64,000 nucleotides of DNA from Candidatus Melainabacteria bacterium (GTDB lineage: Bacteria > Cyanobacteriota > Vampirovibrionia > Obscuribacterales > Obscuribacteraceae), in assembly GCA_016699165.1 (NCBI GenBank), contig CP064963.1, positions 2,108,001 through 2,172,000 of the forward strand. Direction: 5' to 3'. The translations under genes were made by a program, and so were the position numbers. The notes under the pieces were generated by a model. It was given only the letters and a program-made list of their open reading frames with translations. It searched no databases and was not told the DNA's origin. Shown here one piece after another: positions 51,119 through 60,561 of this stretch. Position 1 is the first letter of the stretch. Each line of letters begins with the position of its first letter.

Positions 51119-52917
51119 CAGTTCAAAAGCTCTTCCAACATCGCCACTGGAAGGGGACCTTCATCGAGCGCCTTGTTGTGAAAAGTCATCGCATCGAAAT
51201 CTTTGCCTTTGAGTTTTTCTTGCTTTTCGCGCAGATTCTGCCATTCGCGCATGCCGACATAGTATGAAGGCAAATGACACGAACTTAGTTTCACCCGCTT
51301 CAATTTGTTTTGAGCTTCAGCCATGTTCTGAAACGCGCCTTTCATCATCAGTTCAATCGCTTCTTGGTCAGTCATTTTGGTCCTATGCATTTTGATATCG
51401 AGCATTGTGTTTGTAATTAAACGCAGACGAATCTTATGCATGCACAATTTGTACTTGGGTTCGTCTTGCATGAAACCTGCGTTCATCATTTCTTGCGCGA
51501 TATATTCTGCCCAGCCTTCTACATAGGCTTCGTTGCGGAAAGTGGCTCGCAATAAGCGTCTATGGATAGGTTGGAGTGCATTAAGTCGCTCAGACTGAAT
51601 GTAATGACCCGGAAGCGCCTCGTGAATCACAAGCCATTTGAGCGTGTAATTGTTGTATTCGCGCAGGAGCGATTCGGCTTTATCATCGGGCATCGAAGCG
51701 GAAATGGGCATAACCCAAAAGTCGGCAGCAACCTGCGGCTCAAGTGGAGGTGCACTGTTTAAGCCAGCAAACGTGTGCCAGTTATAAAAATCGCTTGCAG
51801 GAACCACGCGCAAATTCATGCGTTTATTTAGGCTAACGAGTTTTGATTTGGCGACAAACTTTTTCACCTCGTCCAAATCTGCGCGAATAGTTTCCATCAC
51901 CTGACTTCGCTCGGGATGCTCGGTCGAGATGCGCTCAAGCACTGCACCAATTATTCTGTTTTGTCTGTCCTCTTCACTCTCGTCGGGCTTGTTCACTGGA
52001 ACAGAGAACATTTTGGCGTACATCGGCTCTGCCAAAGTCAGCATTTGAGCGCGCACTTTCTTGAATTGCAATTCGCACTCGGCAAGTATTTGATCTGGAG
52101 TTGAGCCACTATCGAAAAAAAGAGCGAATTTTTTATCGTACAAGTCTTTGCCCAAACGCCAGGCGTCATCAGGCTGTCCGGCAGGTAAGTTTGCGTTCTG
52201 CGCCTTCAACCACTGGCTATATTGACGCAACTCGTCTGCGGCTACGCGCGCGGCTTTCGAGAATTCTGGCTCATTGACAGTTCCACGCGGAACGTATCGC
52301 GGCAGAGTTTGCTCGATTGCTCCAAGCGCATTGTCTGTGGCGCCAAGACCGCACTCTATCAGAAACGGTGAAGTGACTTGCAATACTTCTTTGGCTTGTT
52401 TTACAGCAAGAGGAACTTGCTTGAGACGCGAGATTACATATCTCTGTTTTTGATCCAGAGAAAAATCGGGTGCGCGAAGAGGCTGAATGACAGCCGTTGC
52501 AACCATCATCGGAAGCTGAGCCGGGTCGCGTGCATAAGATTTAATGCTTGTATATTCAAGCAAGTTTTGCGCAATCTGATTATCAATCAATTTCCAGTCA
52601 GCAAGCTCTTCTTTATCCAGAGTTTTAAAATCAATTTCGCGTTTAAACTTATCGCGCCAGTTAGTGTAGAACTTTATTTGCTCCTGCATCTGCTCGGCGC
52701 TTAGATTATCTAGCTCGCCATCGAGTTCGATAATTATTTTTGCTTGCTTATGCACATGCTTGTGATAACCGGCGCATGTAGCTAGATTTGGACGACTAGC
52801 TAATGACTCGTACATAAAGTCTTGACTAAGCTCAGTGAATTTTTTGTTTTCAGCCAAAGCCGCAATTGGCATTGATACTGCAATTGCAATTGCCAAAACT
52901 GTGGCTTTGACTTTCAA
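51118..52917 (-). CDS. Secreted DUF885 metallopeptidase-like protein, second copy
   Basis: A 599-residue DUF885 protein with a signal peptide (cleavage near ALAEN). The family is predicted to be zinc carboxypeptidases. The metal-type motif HEALPGHYIQ and the downstream acidic helix EGWAEYIAQEM are present. The TTG start has GAGG six bases upstream and lies 13 bases after the first copy's stop. It is a paralogue of that gene, about half the positions shared by eye. Confidence 0.85.
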   Translation of the reverse strand: MKVKATVLAIAIAVSMPIAALAENKKFTELSQDFMYESLASRPNLATCAGYHKHVHKQAKIIIELDGELDNLSAEQMQEQIKFYTNWRDKFKREIDFKTLDKEELADWKLIDNQIAQNLLEYTSIKSYARDPAQLPMMVATAVIQPLRAPDFSLDQKQRYVISRLKQVPLAVKQAKEVLQVTSPFLIECGLGATDNALGAIEQTLPRYVPRGTVNEPEFSKAARVAADELRQYSQWLKAQNANLPAGQPDDAWRLGKDLYDKKFALFFDSGSTPDQILAECELQFKKVRAQMLTLAEPMYAKMFSVPVNKPDESEEDRQNRIIGAVLERISTEHPERSQVMETIRADLDEVKKFVAKSKLVSLNKRMNLRVVPASDFYNWHTFAGLNSAPPLEPQVAADFWVMPISASMPDDKAESLLREYNNYTLKWLVIHEALPGHYIQSERLNALQPIHRRLLRATFRNEAYVEGWAEYIAQEMMNAGFMQDEPKYKLCMHKIRLRLITNTMLDIKMHRTKMTDQEAIELMMKGAFQNMAEAQNKLKRVKLSSCHLPSYYVGMREWQNLREKQEKLKGKDFDAMTFHNKALDEGPLPVAMLEELLN

Positions 52918-52929
52918 GACATGCCTCGT

Positions 52930-54720
52930 TTAATTCACCAGTTTTTCCACAACCGGCACTGGCAGCGGACCTTGATCAAGCACTAAGTTATGGAATTTAA
53001 GTAAGTTAAAATCTTTGTGCTTATCTTGATAATTTTTCCGAAACGCAAGCCACTCTCGAAGACCGGCAAAATAAGTAGGCAATTGGCACGAACTCAACTT
53101 AGCTCGGCGCAATTTTCCTTCGGCTTCAGCTTGAGTCTGGAAACCATCGCGAATCATTAAATCTAGCGCGTCTTGGTCCGACATCTTCATTGTGTGCATT
53201 TTAATATCAAGAATAGTATTGGCAAGCAGACGCAATCTAATTTTGCGCATGGTCAATCTAAACTTGGGATTGTCCTTCATGTACCCTTCGTCGAGCATGA
53301 CCTGCGCGATGTACTCAGCCCATCCTTCAATATACGCACCATTGCCATAGAGGGAGCGCAACAAGCGGCGTTGCATCGGTTTGATGTTATTCACATGCTC
53401 AAACTGAATATAATGCCCTGGCAGTGCTTCGTGGATAGTGAGCCATTTAAGAGTATAGTTGTTGTATTCGCGTAATTTAGATTCGGCTTTGGCGGCAGAA
53501 TCTTTAGGATCAATTGGAGTGACCCAATATTCAGCGCGCGCTCCTGGCTCAAGTGGAGGAGCGCTGTGGAAGCCAGCAACAGAATAAATGCCTCGCAAAT
53601 AAGGCGGCGTCGGAATCACTTTTAAATTATTGCGCGGACTCAAAGTGACAATTTTTTTGTCAGCAATAAATTTCTTAATTCCAGCCAAATCTGCTTCGAC
53701 TGCTTTCAAAAGCTGGTCGCGCTTTGGGTGCTCGTCAGAGATTTTCTTAAGTACTTCGCCGATGATTCTGTTTTCGCGTGCGGTGTCGTCTTTGTCTTGA
53801 ACTTCTTTTTTGCCGAAATATTTCTGGTGCATCGGCGTTGCGATGGCTAGCATCTCGGCTCGAACATCTTTGAATTCGCGCTCTGCACTTTCGAGCAATT
53901 CTACTGGTGTAACACTTGTTTCCATTACATATTTAAATTTCTGGTCGTAATTCTGTCCGCCTAATCTCCAGGCGTCATCGCTTGCAGCAAGCTTTTTGTT
54001 TGTCTTAAGCCAGGTGTTGAAATCTTTCAGTGCCTTGATTGCTTTGGGAGCCGCTTGCTTGTAACGTGCATGTAGAGCCGTTCCAGGCTTAATATCCTTG
54101 AGAATTGTTTTTTGAATTAGTTCTATATTGCCTTCGTTTTCACTGATTGCAGTGCTTACAAAAATTGGAGGTGCTTCATTTAAATATTTTTTGCACTGCT
54201 CTAAAACTCTTGGAACTTGTTCTATGCGCGAAACAACGTGCGCAACTCGCTTTTCTTTGGGGGCATAATTTCCTGCCAGAGGCTGAAACAACGCGCTTCC
54301 GATCATTTCAACTACAACAGTTGGATTGTGCTGATAGTTTTTGATTCCATCTAGCTCAAGCAGAGCAAGCGAAATCTGGTCGTCGACTAATTGAAAGTCG
54401 GCAGCATCTTGCTTGTCCAGGGTCGCCATAGGCGTTTCGGTCGCAAAGCGTTTGCGCCAGTTCTCGTAAAAAACTTTCTGCCCTTGCATGAACTCAGCGC
54501 TCATATCGTCGAGCATTGCATCAAGTTCGAGCACTCGGCCGGACTTTGCGTCCTTATGCTTGTGATAGCCCATTTGAGATGCCGTGCTTGGAGATCGCGA
54601 AAGCGACTCTTTCATGAATTGGTCGCTAAGGGCGGCGAATTTATTGTTTGCCGCTTGAGCTGGAAGTGCCAGAAACAAAAGGGCTGATGCCAGTAGGATG
54701 GTGGTTTTTGGAGTTTTCAT
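52930..54720 (-). CDS. Secreted DUF885 metallopeptidase-like protein, first copy
   Basis: A 596-residue DUF885 protein with a signal peptide (cleavage near QAANN, residue 23). It carries HEALPGHYIQ and EGWAEYIAQVM. I chose the ATG at 54720. An upstream start at 54762 would run into the promoter. TATACT lies just upstream of it. The pair with the second copy is a tandem duplication, and the S41 peptidase gene lies further upstream. Substrates are unknown, probably peptides in the periplasm. Confidence 0.87.
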   Translation of the reverse strand: MKTPKTTILLASALLFLALPAQAANNKFAALSDQFMKESLSRSPSTASQMGYHKHKDAKSGRVLELDAMLDDMSAEFMQGQKVFYENWRKRFATETPMATLDKQDAADFQLVDDQISLALLELDGIKNYQHNPTVVVEMIGSALFQPLAGNYAPKEKRVAHVVSRIEQVPRVLEQCKKYLNEAPPIFVSTAISENEGNIELIQKTILKDIKPGTALHARYKQAAPKAIKALKDFNTWLKTNKKLAASDDAWRLGGQNYDQKFKYVMETSVTPVELLESAEREFKDVRAEMLAIATPMHQKYFGKKEVQDKDDTARENRIIGEVLKKISDEHPKRDQLLKAVEADLAGIKKFIADKKIVTLSPRNNLKVIPTPPYLRGIYSVAGFHSAPPLEPGARAEYWVTPIDPKDSAAKAESKLREYNNYTLKWLTIHEALPGHYIQFEHVNNIKPMQRRLLRSLYGNGAYIEGWAEYIAQVMLDEGYMKDNPKFRLTMRKIRLRLLANTILDIKMHTMKMSDQDALDLMIRDGFQTQAEAEGKLRRAKLSSCQLPTYFAGLREWLAFRKNYQDKHKDFNLLKFHNLVLDQGPLPVPVVEKLVN

Positions 54721-54833
54721 GCCGCAAAGTATACAGCCCTTTTTGATGGGAGTGTTGAACATAAGTGTTACGGGCAGTTTTACTTATTGTTGACAACGCA
54801 AGCCAAAAGTACCTATTCAACATCATGCAAGAT

Positions 54834-55856
54834 TTAACGTGCGCTGTCTATCCACGCAAGCGCCGCTGCAATAACGGGATCGTTTGCAGCTCCGCAAGAA
54901 ATCTTGCCCTGGTCCACAGTCATATCGGGCTCAATAGCACTTGGATAAACAGTTTTATTGCGATCCGCTTCGTAACAGGTAGTCACCATTATGGTTGCGC
55001 CATCGGATAATTTAATAGTCTGGTTTGCAGTAGCCAAACCACCTGTTCGCTCACCAAAGAATCGAGTGTTAGTGCGACCTTTAAACGCGATACTTACCGC
55101 CTCGCCCGAACTCAAAGTATTTCTATCAATTAGCACCGCAATTGGTGCTTGCTCGTGATAGTCGCTCATTCCATCTATTATCGAGAAATTAGCGCGCCCA
55201 GAGACGCCTGCAGCACCCTGCCTGTAATACCAAGGATTAAAGTGTTTTCCAAAATTGAAATAACCAATCGTGCCAGCACCAAGAACTGGTCCAATTCCAA
55301 CAAGCATCGGCCACATGTTGCCGCCACCGTTTCCGCGCAAATCAATCACCCAGCCTTTAACTCCATAATTGCGACAGCGATTGACTTGCGCTCTCAATGC
55401 TTTGCAGTAATCTTTCAGTTTCATGTCGTCGCCAGAAATGCTTCCTATTACTACATGACCTATACGACCTTTGCGCGATTGCAAAAATCCGCCTGAATCC
55501 TGGCGTTGCGTAATTTTCCTGGGGCGATTGTCCGCCACTCTTTTCGTTCCAGAAGAAAACGGAACTGGTCTTCCTTCAGGCGTCATCATGAAGCTATGAT
55601 TGTCGTTTAACTGACTGAGTGCATAAGTTATCGCCGCATAAGTGTCAGACGGTTTTGCAGCGTTGGTTGCCATAGACTGCGCTCGGCTGCGAACGTCAGA
55701 CCAGCGAACCTTGTCTCGATTTATAGAATGGGATTCGATTTGATTGAGCGCGTTATTTAGATATTCTTGCGCATCTTGAGCAAAAGCGGCGCTCTGAATA
55801 TTTAAAAGTAGCGTTGAAGCAATAACAGCTTTGAGAATAATCGAACTTTGAGTCAT
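54834..55856 (-). CDS. S41-family secreted peptidase
   Basis: A 340-residue protein with a signal peptide (cut near AFAQD, residue 26). It has the S41 (C-terminal processing peptidase) core: a strand WVIDLRGNGGGNMWPM, the catalytic region IDRNTLSSGEAVSIAFKGR with the probable nucleophile Ser, and FFGERTGG. No PDZ domain is present, unlike CtpA proteins. Its position beside the DUF885 pair suggests a secreted peptide-degrading cluster. Confidence 0.88.
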   Translation of the reverse strand: MTQSSIILKAVIASTLLLNIQSAAFAQDAQEYLNNALNQIESHSINRDKVRWSDVRSRAQSMATNAAKPSDTYAAITYALSQLNDNHSFMMTPEGRPVPFSSGTKRVADNRPRKITQRQDSGGFLQSRKGRIGHVVIGSISGDDMKLKDYCKALRAQVNRCRNYGVKGWVIDLRGNGGGNMWPMLVGIGPVLGAGTIGYFNFGKHFNPWYYRQGAAGVSGRANFSIIDGMSDYHEQAPIAVLIDRNTLSSGEAVSIAFKGRTNTRFFGERTGGLATANQTIKLSDGATIMVTTCYEADRNKTVYPSAIEPDMTVDQGKISCGAANDPVIAAALAWIDSAR

Positions 55857-55881
55857 TTTGCCAGTTTAACATCTTGGCTTT

Positions 55882-57141
55882 TTAGTTAAACCAGAGAGCA
55901 AATCCAGGAAAATTACTGCCAAAATCGCGCTGCAATTGACGCCAGATATCACCATCCACAATCTCACCACGCTCAAGATACGGAGCCGCTCCAGGTCCTT
56001 GCACCCACAGTACGACATCTAAAGAAGTGGGCTTCAAAAATACCTTGCGCACATTAATGCCCTGCGTTCCATCGCCGCGCCAGAACGGCACCAGCAATTT
56101 TCCAGCTAGTATTTTGTCCAGCTTACCCATGAAATCGGTCCAAGACAAAGCCATCTCAGCAGTGACGCTAACATTTGGAATGACACCAGTCTGCTTAGGA
56201 TTGGGAATCCATTCGTGGTCATCATCGGTCTCTGCCATCAGATATTTCCACATGTCTTTGTTCTGTGCCACCATCGCTTCAAAGTGATGAAGTGCCGATT
56301 CCATTCGTGCAGGTTCGGCTACTTGCCACCGCATGAGGTGTATAAAAGATATGATGTCGGTAAAATCCATTTCTTGGCGAGAAGCACGCATAATGTGCTT
56401 TTTACCCGTCAAAAAAGTGTATGGCGAGTTAGTTTTTTGGAAAAATAAATGTCCCGTGCAGTCAAAAGTTTCTTTGCTATCGTATGCCAAATAAACTTGA
56501 CACACGCCCATTAACAGATTGCAATAGCCTCTCAGCCAATGCATGTCTGCGCGATCGAATTTGATATAAAACTCTTTTGCAACTTCTGGTGCTACTTCCT
56601 GCGAACGATTCATACGCGAATATAATTTATAAAGTGTCTCACCGTCACTCACTTTTCCGTCGCCATCTAGGTCTAGCTTGATCATTCCAAAATGAATTGG
56701 AAGTTTGATATCGGGATCTTTAATGGGCGCCATAGTTTCGTTGGCTTTATTTAGTCCATCGTAAAAATTCTGAACGATATACCGCAGCTTTTCATAAGTC
56801 AGGGTTTGAGGATTTGGATTTTGCTTAACGTCCAGAGCACGCAGAGGGGGCAGCCCGAGCCTTGAATCACTGATTCCATACTTGTATAAATCCTGCGACA
56901 AATGCTCGATCGCTCGAATGAATTGCAGCATCCCAAGCCCAAAGCGCGCCTCATCGTTGTTAACGCCTCGTCCAAGATAAGTTGTGAGCGCTCGCTCGCC
57001 TTCAGCTAGCTTGCCTGAAATCAAATATTCTTCTGCCGAGGGTGCCTGCGCCGCCGCACTAGAACTACTTATTTGTCCCATAGTCGCCCCCGCGATTATC
57101 GCTGTGGTTAAAACCCCTGAAGTGCATTTTTTAATGAACAT
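55882..57141 (-). CDS. Secreted protein with EF-hand-like motif
   Basis: A 419-residue secreted protein, signal peptide cut near SSAAAQ. The mature part is mostly helical, with a TPR-like start. Residues around 155 show DLDGDGKVSDGE, a typical EF-hand calcium loop. It is not otherwise recognised. Calcium binding is inferred. It is 25 bases upstream of the S41 gene on the same strand, so probably transcribed with it and divergent from the zinc-ribbon gene. Confidence 0.7.
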   Translation of the reverse strand: MFIKKCTSGVLTTAIIAGATMGQISSSSAAAQAPSAEEYLISGKLAEGERALTTYLGRGVNNDEARFGLGMLQFIRAIEHLSQDLYKYGISDSRLGLPPLRALDVKQNPNPQTLTYEKLRYIVQNFYDGLNKANETMAPIKDPDIKLPIHFGMIKLDLDGDGKVSDGETLYKLYSRMNRSQEVAPEVAKEFYIKFDRADMHWLRGYCNLLMGVCQVYLAYDSKETFDCTGHLFFQKTNSPYTFLTGKKHIMRASRQEMDFTDIISFIHLMRWQVAEPARMESALHHFEAMVAQNKDMWKYLMAETDDDHEWIPNPKQTGVIPNVSVTAEMALSWTDFMGKLDKILAGKLLVPFWRGDGTQGINVRKVFLKPTSLDVVLWVQGPGAAPYLERGEIVDGDIWRQLQRDFGSNFPGFALWFN

Positions 57142-57205
57142 GTTGCCTGAAAAGCCTCCATTTGCCTCGAACTGCTCTCATACTATAACCACCGCAACCC
57201 AATAA

Positions 57206-57240
57206 GTGGCACATCCGACACTTTCAAAAGTGTTTGCCAC
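57206..57240. promoter_or_regulatory. Large inverted repeat between divergent genes
   Basis: An outer stem GTGGCA/TGCCAC encloses an inner ACACTTT-CA-AAAGTGT (57218-57233). It lies 64 bases upstream of the EF-hand gene start and 90 bases before the zinc-ribbon gene. The inner 16 bases are a palindrome suitable for a dimeric regulator. No T-run follows. Confidence 0.6.
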
Positions 57241-57330
57241 GCTCCTTCTTACAAACCGATAGATTTAGACAAGAGCTGGGCAAATAGTGCGTGGAAGCCA
57301 TTCACCACATTAAATAAATGTCAAAGTAAA

Positions 57331-58884
57331 ATGCGTAATCATCCGATCGTTGAAATCGAAGATGTACTAGAACCCTTCTGCGGATGTCGCCGCAAAAATA
57401 TGGTTCCTCTCAGTGATGCGGAGCCTGAAATCTCAGAAGAATGGCTTTATGAGAAAAATGCCTCCTGGGGACCGGAAGACTTTAGCCGGGCTTCTGGCGT
57501 CCGATGTTGGTGGAAGTGCCGTCACTGTTTACGCGATTACAAAGCTCAGATCAGCAATAGAACCAGCAATCGAAGCGCATGTCCATATTGTGCAAGTAAA
57601 ATAGTTTGTAGTGACAATGCCTTATCCGAGTTTTTTCCTGATGTCGCAGCAGAGTGGCATCCCACTAAAAACAAAAAACTAAAAGCAACCGATGTGATGC
57701 ACGCATCGGGCCTGCGTGTATGGTGGCTCTGCCGTACCTGCAATCATTCATGGCAAGCTACAGTTTCTTGCCGCACAGGTTTAGATTCAGGCTGTCCAGC
57801 TTGTTATGAAGCGCGAATGCAATATGCACGCGAGCATCCAAAACCATATTTCAAAAAGAAAATAGTGCTTGGCGAAAAGAAAGAAATTTCTCGCGCCTGG
57901 TATGAAAAGCAAGGTAGAGAAAACTTCGACTCAATTATTCAATCAAATTACAAAATAGCTAAACAATGGCATCCCACCAAGAATGGAGACTGGACTGCAT
58001 ATGATTTTTCAAAAGGATCAGACGTCATAGCCTGGTGGAAATGCAAAAAAGGACCAGACCATGAGTGGCAGGCAACGATTTACTCACGAACAAGTAGAAA
58101 GTCCGGTTGCCCCTTTTGTTCTGGAAGAAGAGTCTCAGTAACTAATTCATTAGAAGCTAAATTTCCAGAGGTCGCAAAAGAGTGGCATCCCAAACTCAAT
58201 GGAAAGCTAAAACCACGAGATTTTACCTCTGGGTCTTCCCAAAAAGTGTGGTGGCAATGCAAGCGAAATTCGGCACATGAATGGGAGACTACAATTTCTT
58301 TGCGTTCTAGTGGAAGAGGCTGCCCTTACTGCTCTCACTTTAAAGTCAGCGCTGAAACTTGCCTTACAAAAGAGTTTCCCTACATTGCTGCTCAACTTCA
58401 TCCAACCAAAAATGGCTCATTGAATGGTGACTCAATCTCTACTCAGTCCTCACGCAAGGTATGGTGGGTCTGTCCAAAAGGACCCGACCATGAATGGGAG
58501 GCGACTCCTTCGAACCGTACCTATCGAGGCTCTAATTGTCCTGCGTGCGCAGGCAAAAAAATATCAGTGACAAATTGCTTAGCGACTATTTCACCTGAAA
58601 AAGCCAAGCAATGGGACAAAAAGAAAAATAAAAAGTTAACACCCTCTGACGTAACACCAGCGTCAAAATTGGTAGTCTGGTGGCGCTGCGCCGAAGGACA
58701 CGGATGGCAACAGTCTATACACAAGCGCGTTAAATCAACGGTGCTTTGCTGGGAGTGTACCGGTAGAAAGCCCCCTGGCAAACCTTCTCAAATCGCTAAA
58801 GGGAAGTTTCTGGCTAAGTTGAAAGCAGTGGCGAAATCATCTAAAGAACCTAAGGGTGTTAATCACGCGAAAGGCGGAAAATAG
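57331..58884 (+). CDS. Six-repeat treble-clef zinc-ribbon protein
   Basis: A 517-residue protein of six consecutive zinc-ribbon repeats of the treble-clef type (PF14311-like, DUF4379). Each is about 70 residues with the pattern AxxWHPTKN, then LKxxDxxxxSxxxVWWxC, then W-(Q/E)-A-T-I-x-x-R, then CPxC. Repeats start near residues 25, 90, 210, 280, 350 and 420. CxxC pairs are complete in most, but the first knuckle of several repeats has C-x(2-8)-H spacing. The basic C-terminus ends in lysine-rich sequence. Such domains are mostly of unknown function and are proposed to bind nucleic acids. Its stop is 3 bases before the next gene's ATG, so both form an operon. The start has only a weak ribosome site. 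Confidence 0.85.
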   Translation: MRNHPIVEIEDVLEPFCGCRRKNMVPLSDAEPEISEEWLYEKNASWGPEDFSRASGVRCWWKCRHCLRDYKAQISNRTSNRSACPYCASKIVCSDNALSEFFPDVAAEWHPTKNKKLKATDVMHASGLRVWWLCRTCNHSWQATVSCRTGLDSGCPACYEARMQYAREHPKPYFKKKIVLGEKKEISRAWYEKQGRENFDSIIQSNYKIAKQWHPTKNGDWTAYDFSKGSDVIAWWKCKKGPDHEWQATIYSRTSRKSGCPFCSGRRVSVTNSLEAKFPEVAKEWHPKLNGKLKPRDFTSGSSQKVWWQCKRNSAHEWETTISLRSSGRGCPYCSHFKVSAETCLTKEFPYIAAQLHPTKNGSLNGDSISTQSSRKVWWVCPKGPDHEWEATPSNRTYRGSNCPACAGKKISVTNCLATISPEKAKQWDKKKNKKLTPSDVTPASKLVVWWRCAEGHGWQQSIHKRVKSTVLCWECTGRKPPGKPSQIAKGKFLAKLKAVAKSSKEPKGVNHAKGGK

Positions 58885-58886
58885 CG

Positions 58887-59708
58887 ATGGAGGAGAAATT
58901 TAAGAGCGATGCTTTCGAAGCAATACATAGCGCTGCTTCTGGCATGAAAAAAATTGGCATTATCACCAAAGAATCCACGCATCAGTTTGATGAAAGTTGC
59001 ATTAAAAATACCGAGTATATGATAGAAACATCTTTTTTCAACTCAGTGTCAGATGCAGCATCAAGAGTATATGACCGAGCATGTCGTACCGATTTTTCAG
59101 CGCCTGGTTTTGCCCTTCTACGGCAATCGCATATAAAAGATTCGCTTCAACACCGCAAAGAATTAGTCGAACTAAAAGATGCGCTTTCAGATATTCATCA
59201 AAACAAGTCTGGAAATAAATTGGGTTGGTTCACGATGAGTCGCTTTGACCAGAAGAACACGACAAAGCTTCATCGAGACGGTGGACCAGATCAATCGCTT
59301 CTTATTCTTGGATACGAGCCAACTTCGGTGCAGTGCGAAGTCTCGATGGCAGATTATTCTAAATGCGCTTTTGATTTAAAAATCACACCAGAAGAATTTC
59401 TCGAACGACATAATCCGATGCATGAAGAAGGTCTTGAGTTGCTCAATCCGTATATTTTTAAATTGACTGAGTTTGATACCAGTGCTTATCAAATCCTAAT
59501 CGTGAACAATAGCAATTGTCCTTTCAAAACCGAAAATCCGCACTGGCGAGGAGTTTTGCATGGAGCTGTTATTGAGTCGAGTTCGGCACCACGAATAATA
59601 AATTCGACAAGTGTTTGTCCAGTTAATCCTGGCGATGAAGAAGGCGTTTCACCCGAAAGAATCGAAGAGTTCCTGCAAGAAAACGCGAAGCTGGCTGATT
59701 ACGTCTGA
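58887..59708 (+). CDS. 2OG-Fe(II) oxygenase-like protein
   Basis: A 273-residue protein that reads like a double-stranded beta-helix oxygenase. The iron triad is suggested by H129-x-D131 (KLHRDGG) and distal H225 (GVLHGAV), and Arg236 eleven residues later matches the 2-oxoglutarate-binding position. Between them are core-like strands (SLLILGYEP, YQILIVNNSN, HWRGV). The first 110 residues are helical. The class hydroxylates or demethylates proteins, nucleic acids or small molecules. The substrate is unknown. It follows the zinc-ribbon gene by 2 bases with GGAG at its start, so they are coupled. The zinc-ribbon partner hints at a nucleic-acid target, which is inference. Confidence 0.65.
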   Translation: MEEKFKSDAFEAIHSAASGMKKIGIITKESTHQFDESCIKNTEYMIETSFFNSVSDAASRVYDRACRTDFSAPGFALLRQSHIKDSLQHRKELVELKDALSDIHQNKSGNKLGWFTMSRFDQKNTTKLHRDGGPDQSLLILGYEPTSVQCEVSMADYSKCAFDLKITPEEFLERHNPMHEEGLELLNPYIFKLTEFDTSAYQILIVNNSNCPFKTENPHWRGVLHGAVIESSSAPRIINSTSVCPVNPGDEEGVSPERIEEFLQENAKLADYV

Positions 59709-59804
59709 ATCACATTTACATTCACAACAATAGAAAAACAATTCCTTAAAGAAACTATCGCAAACTGCATGGGTTAGTGGCCACCCGCGGGAGCGACAAA
59801 TATT

Positions 59805-60419
59805 ATGTTGATGCTGTTTTCGAGCATTTTTGCGACTTTTATGATGTTCTACATCTATACAATTCCGGCGAAAGCTGCTGAAGTCGCTGACACCAGCGCG
59901 CAGAAAGAAGCCAAAGCAAAAGCAAAAGAGCCTCGGGCTGTCATTTCTAATCATGAAATTTTTACAGCCGGCGCAGGCAAAAACAACGCTCGTATGGGGA
60001 CATTGCAATCTGAGTATGTAAACAGCACAAATCAGCACAGACTGGCTGCCGAATACAGCAGAAAAGCGGTAGAGGCAGACCCCGACGACATGGACGCCCG
60101 ATACGCGCATGGTGAAGCGCTTTTTAAATTGATCGAAAAGGGCAATACAGATCCCGTAGTACATAATGAGTGTGTCAAGACTTGGCTCATTGTCTACAGA
60201 GGGCTCGTGGGCGAAGAGAAAGGTCTTTGTTTCAAAGGAATAAGCATTCCACTTACATGTGAAATGTTCGGCGATTCCAGAAGAGACATGTCTAAGCGGC
60301 GATTGGTAAAACTGGTTGGAAGACTGCCCAAAGCGTGGGAAACCAACAATAAATTCCTAGGTAAGGTGCTTCACGCCGAGCCTGAGGTCGATGCCAAAAT
60401 TATCTCCGAAATCAAATAA
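59805..60419 (+). CDS. Secreted short TPR protein
   Basis: A 204-residue protein with a signal-type hydrophobic start (residues 2-20, cleavage near AKA). It has a TPR-like unit at about 75-110 (HRLAAEYSRKAVEADPDDMDARYAHGEALFKL) and a helical, basic remainder. It is not recognised. It lies 96 bases after the oxygenase gene, and a different unit is likely. Confidence 0.65.
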   Translation: MLMLFSSIFATFMMFYIYTIPAKAAEVADTSAQKEAKAKAKEPRAVISNHEIFTAGAGKNNARMGTLQSEYVNSTNQHRLAAEYSRKAVEADPDDMDARYAHGEALFKLIEKGNTDPVVHNECVKTWLIVYRGLVGEEKGLCFKGISIPLTCEMFGDSRRDMSKRRLVKLVGRLPKAWETNNKFLGKVLHAEPEVDAKIISEIK

Positions 60420-60561
60420 CGCACAGCCAGCGGTGCTCCTGAGCCTTTACAAATTCTTTAAAAATCGAATTGGCGCACATAAATGCTTAACCCGCCTTTG
60501 GCATCATAAAAATGCGGGCAATGGAAAAACCAAAACGGTTGTAACTTTTCAGGAGAAAATC

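Noticed and set aside
57331..58884. Zinc-ribbon repeats as a transposase or homing endonuclease
   Set aside because: No catalytic domain is visible; all 517 residues are ribbon repeats plus a basic tail.
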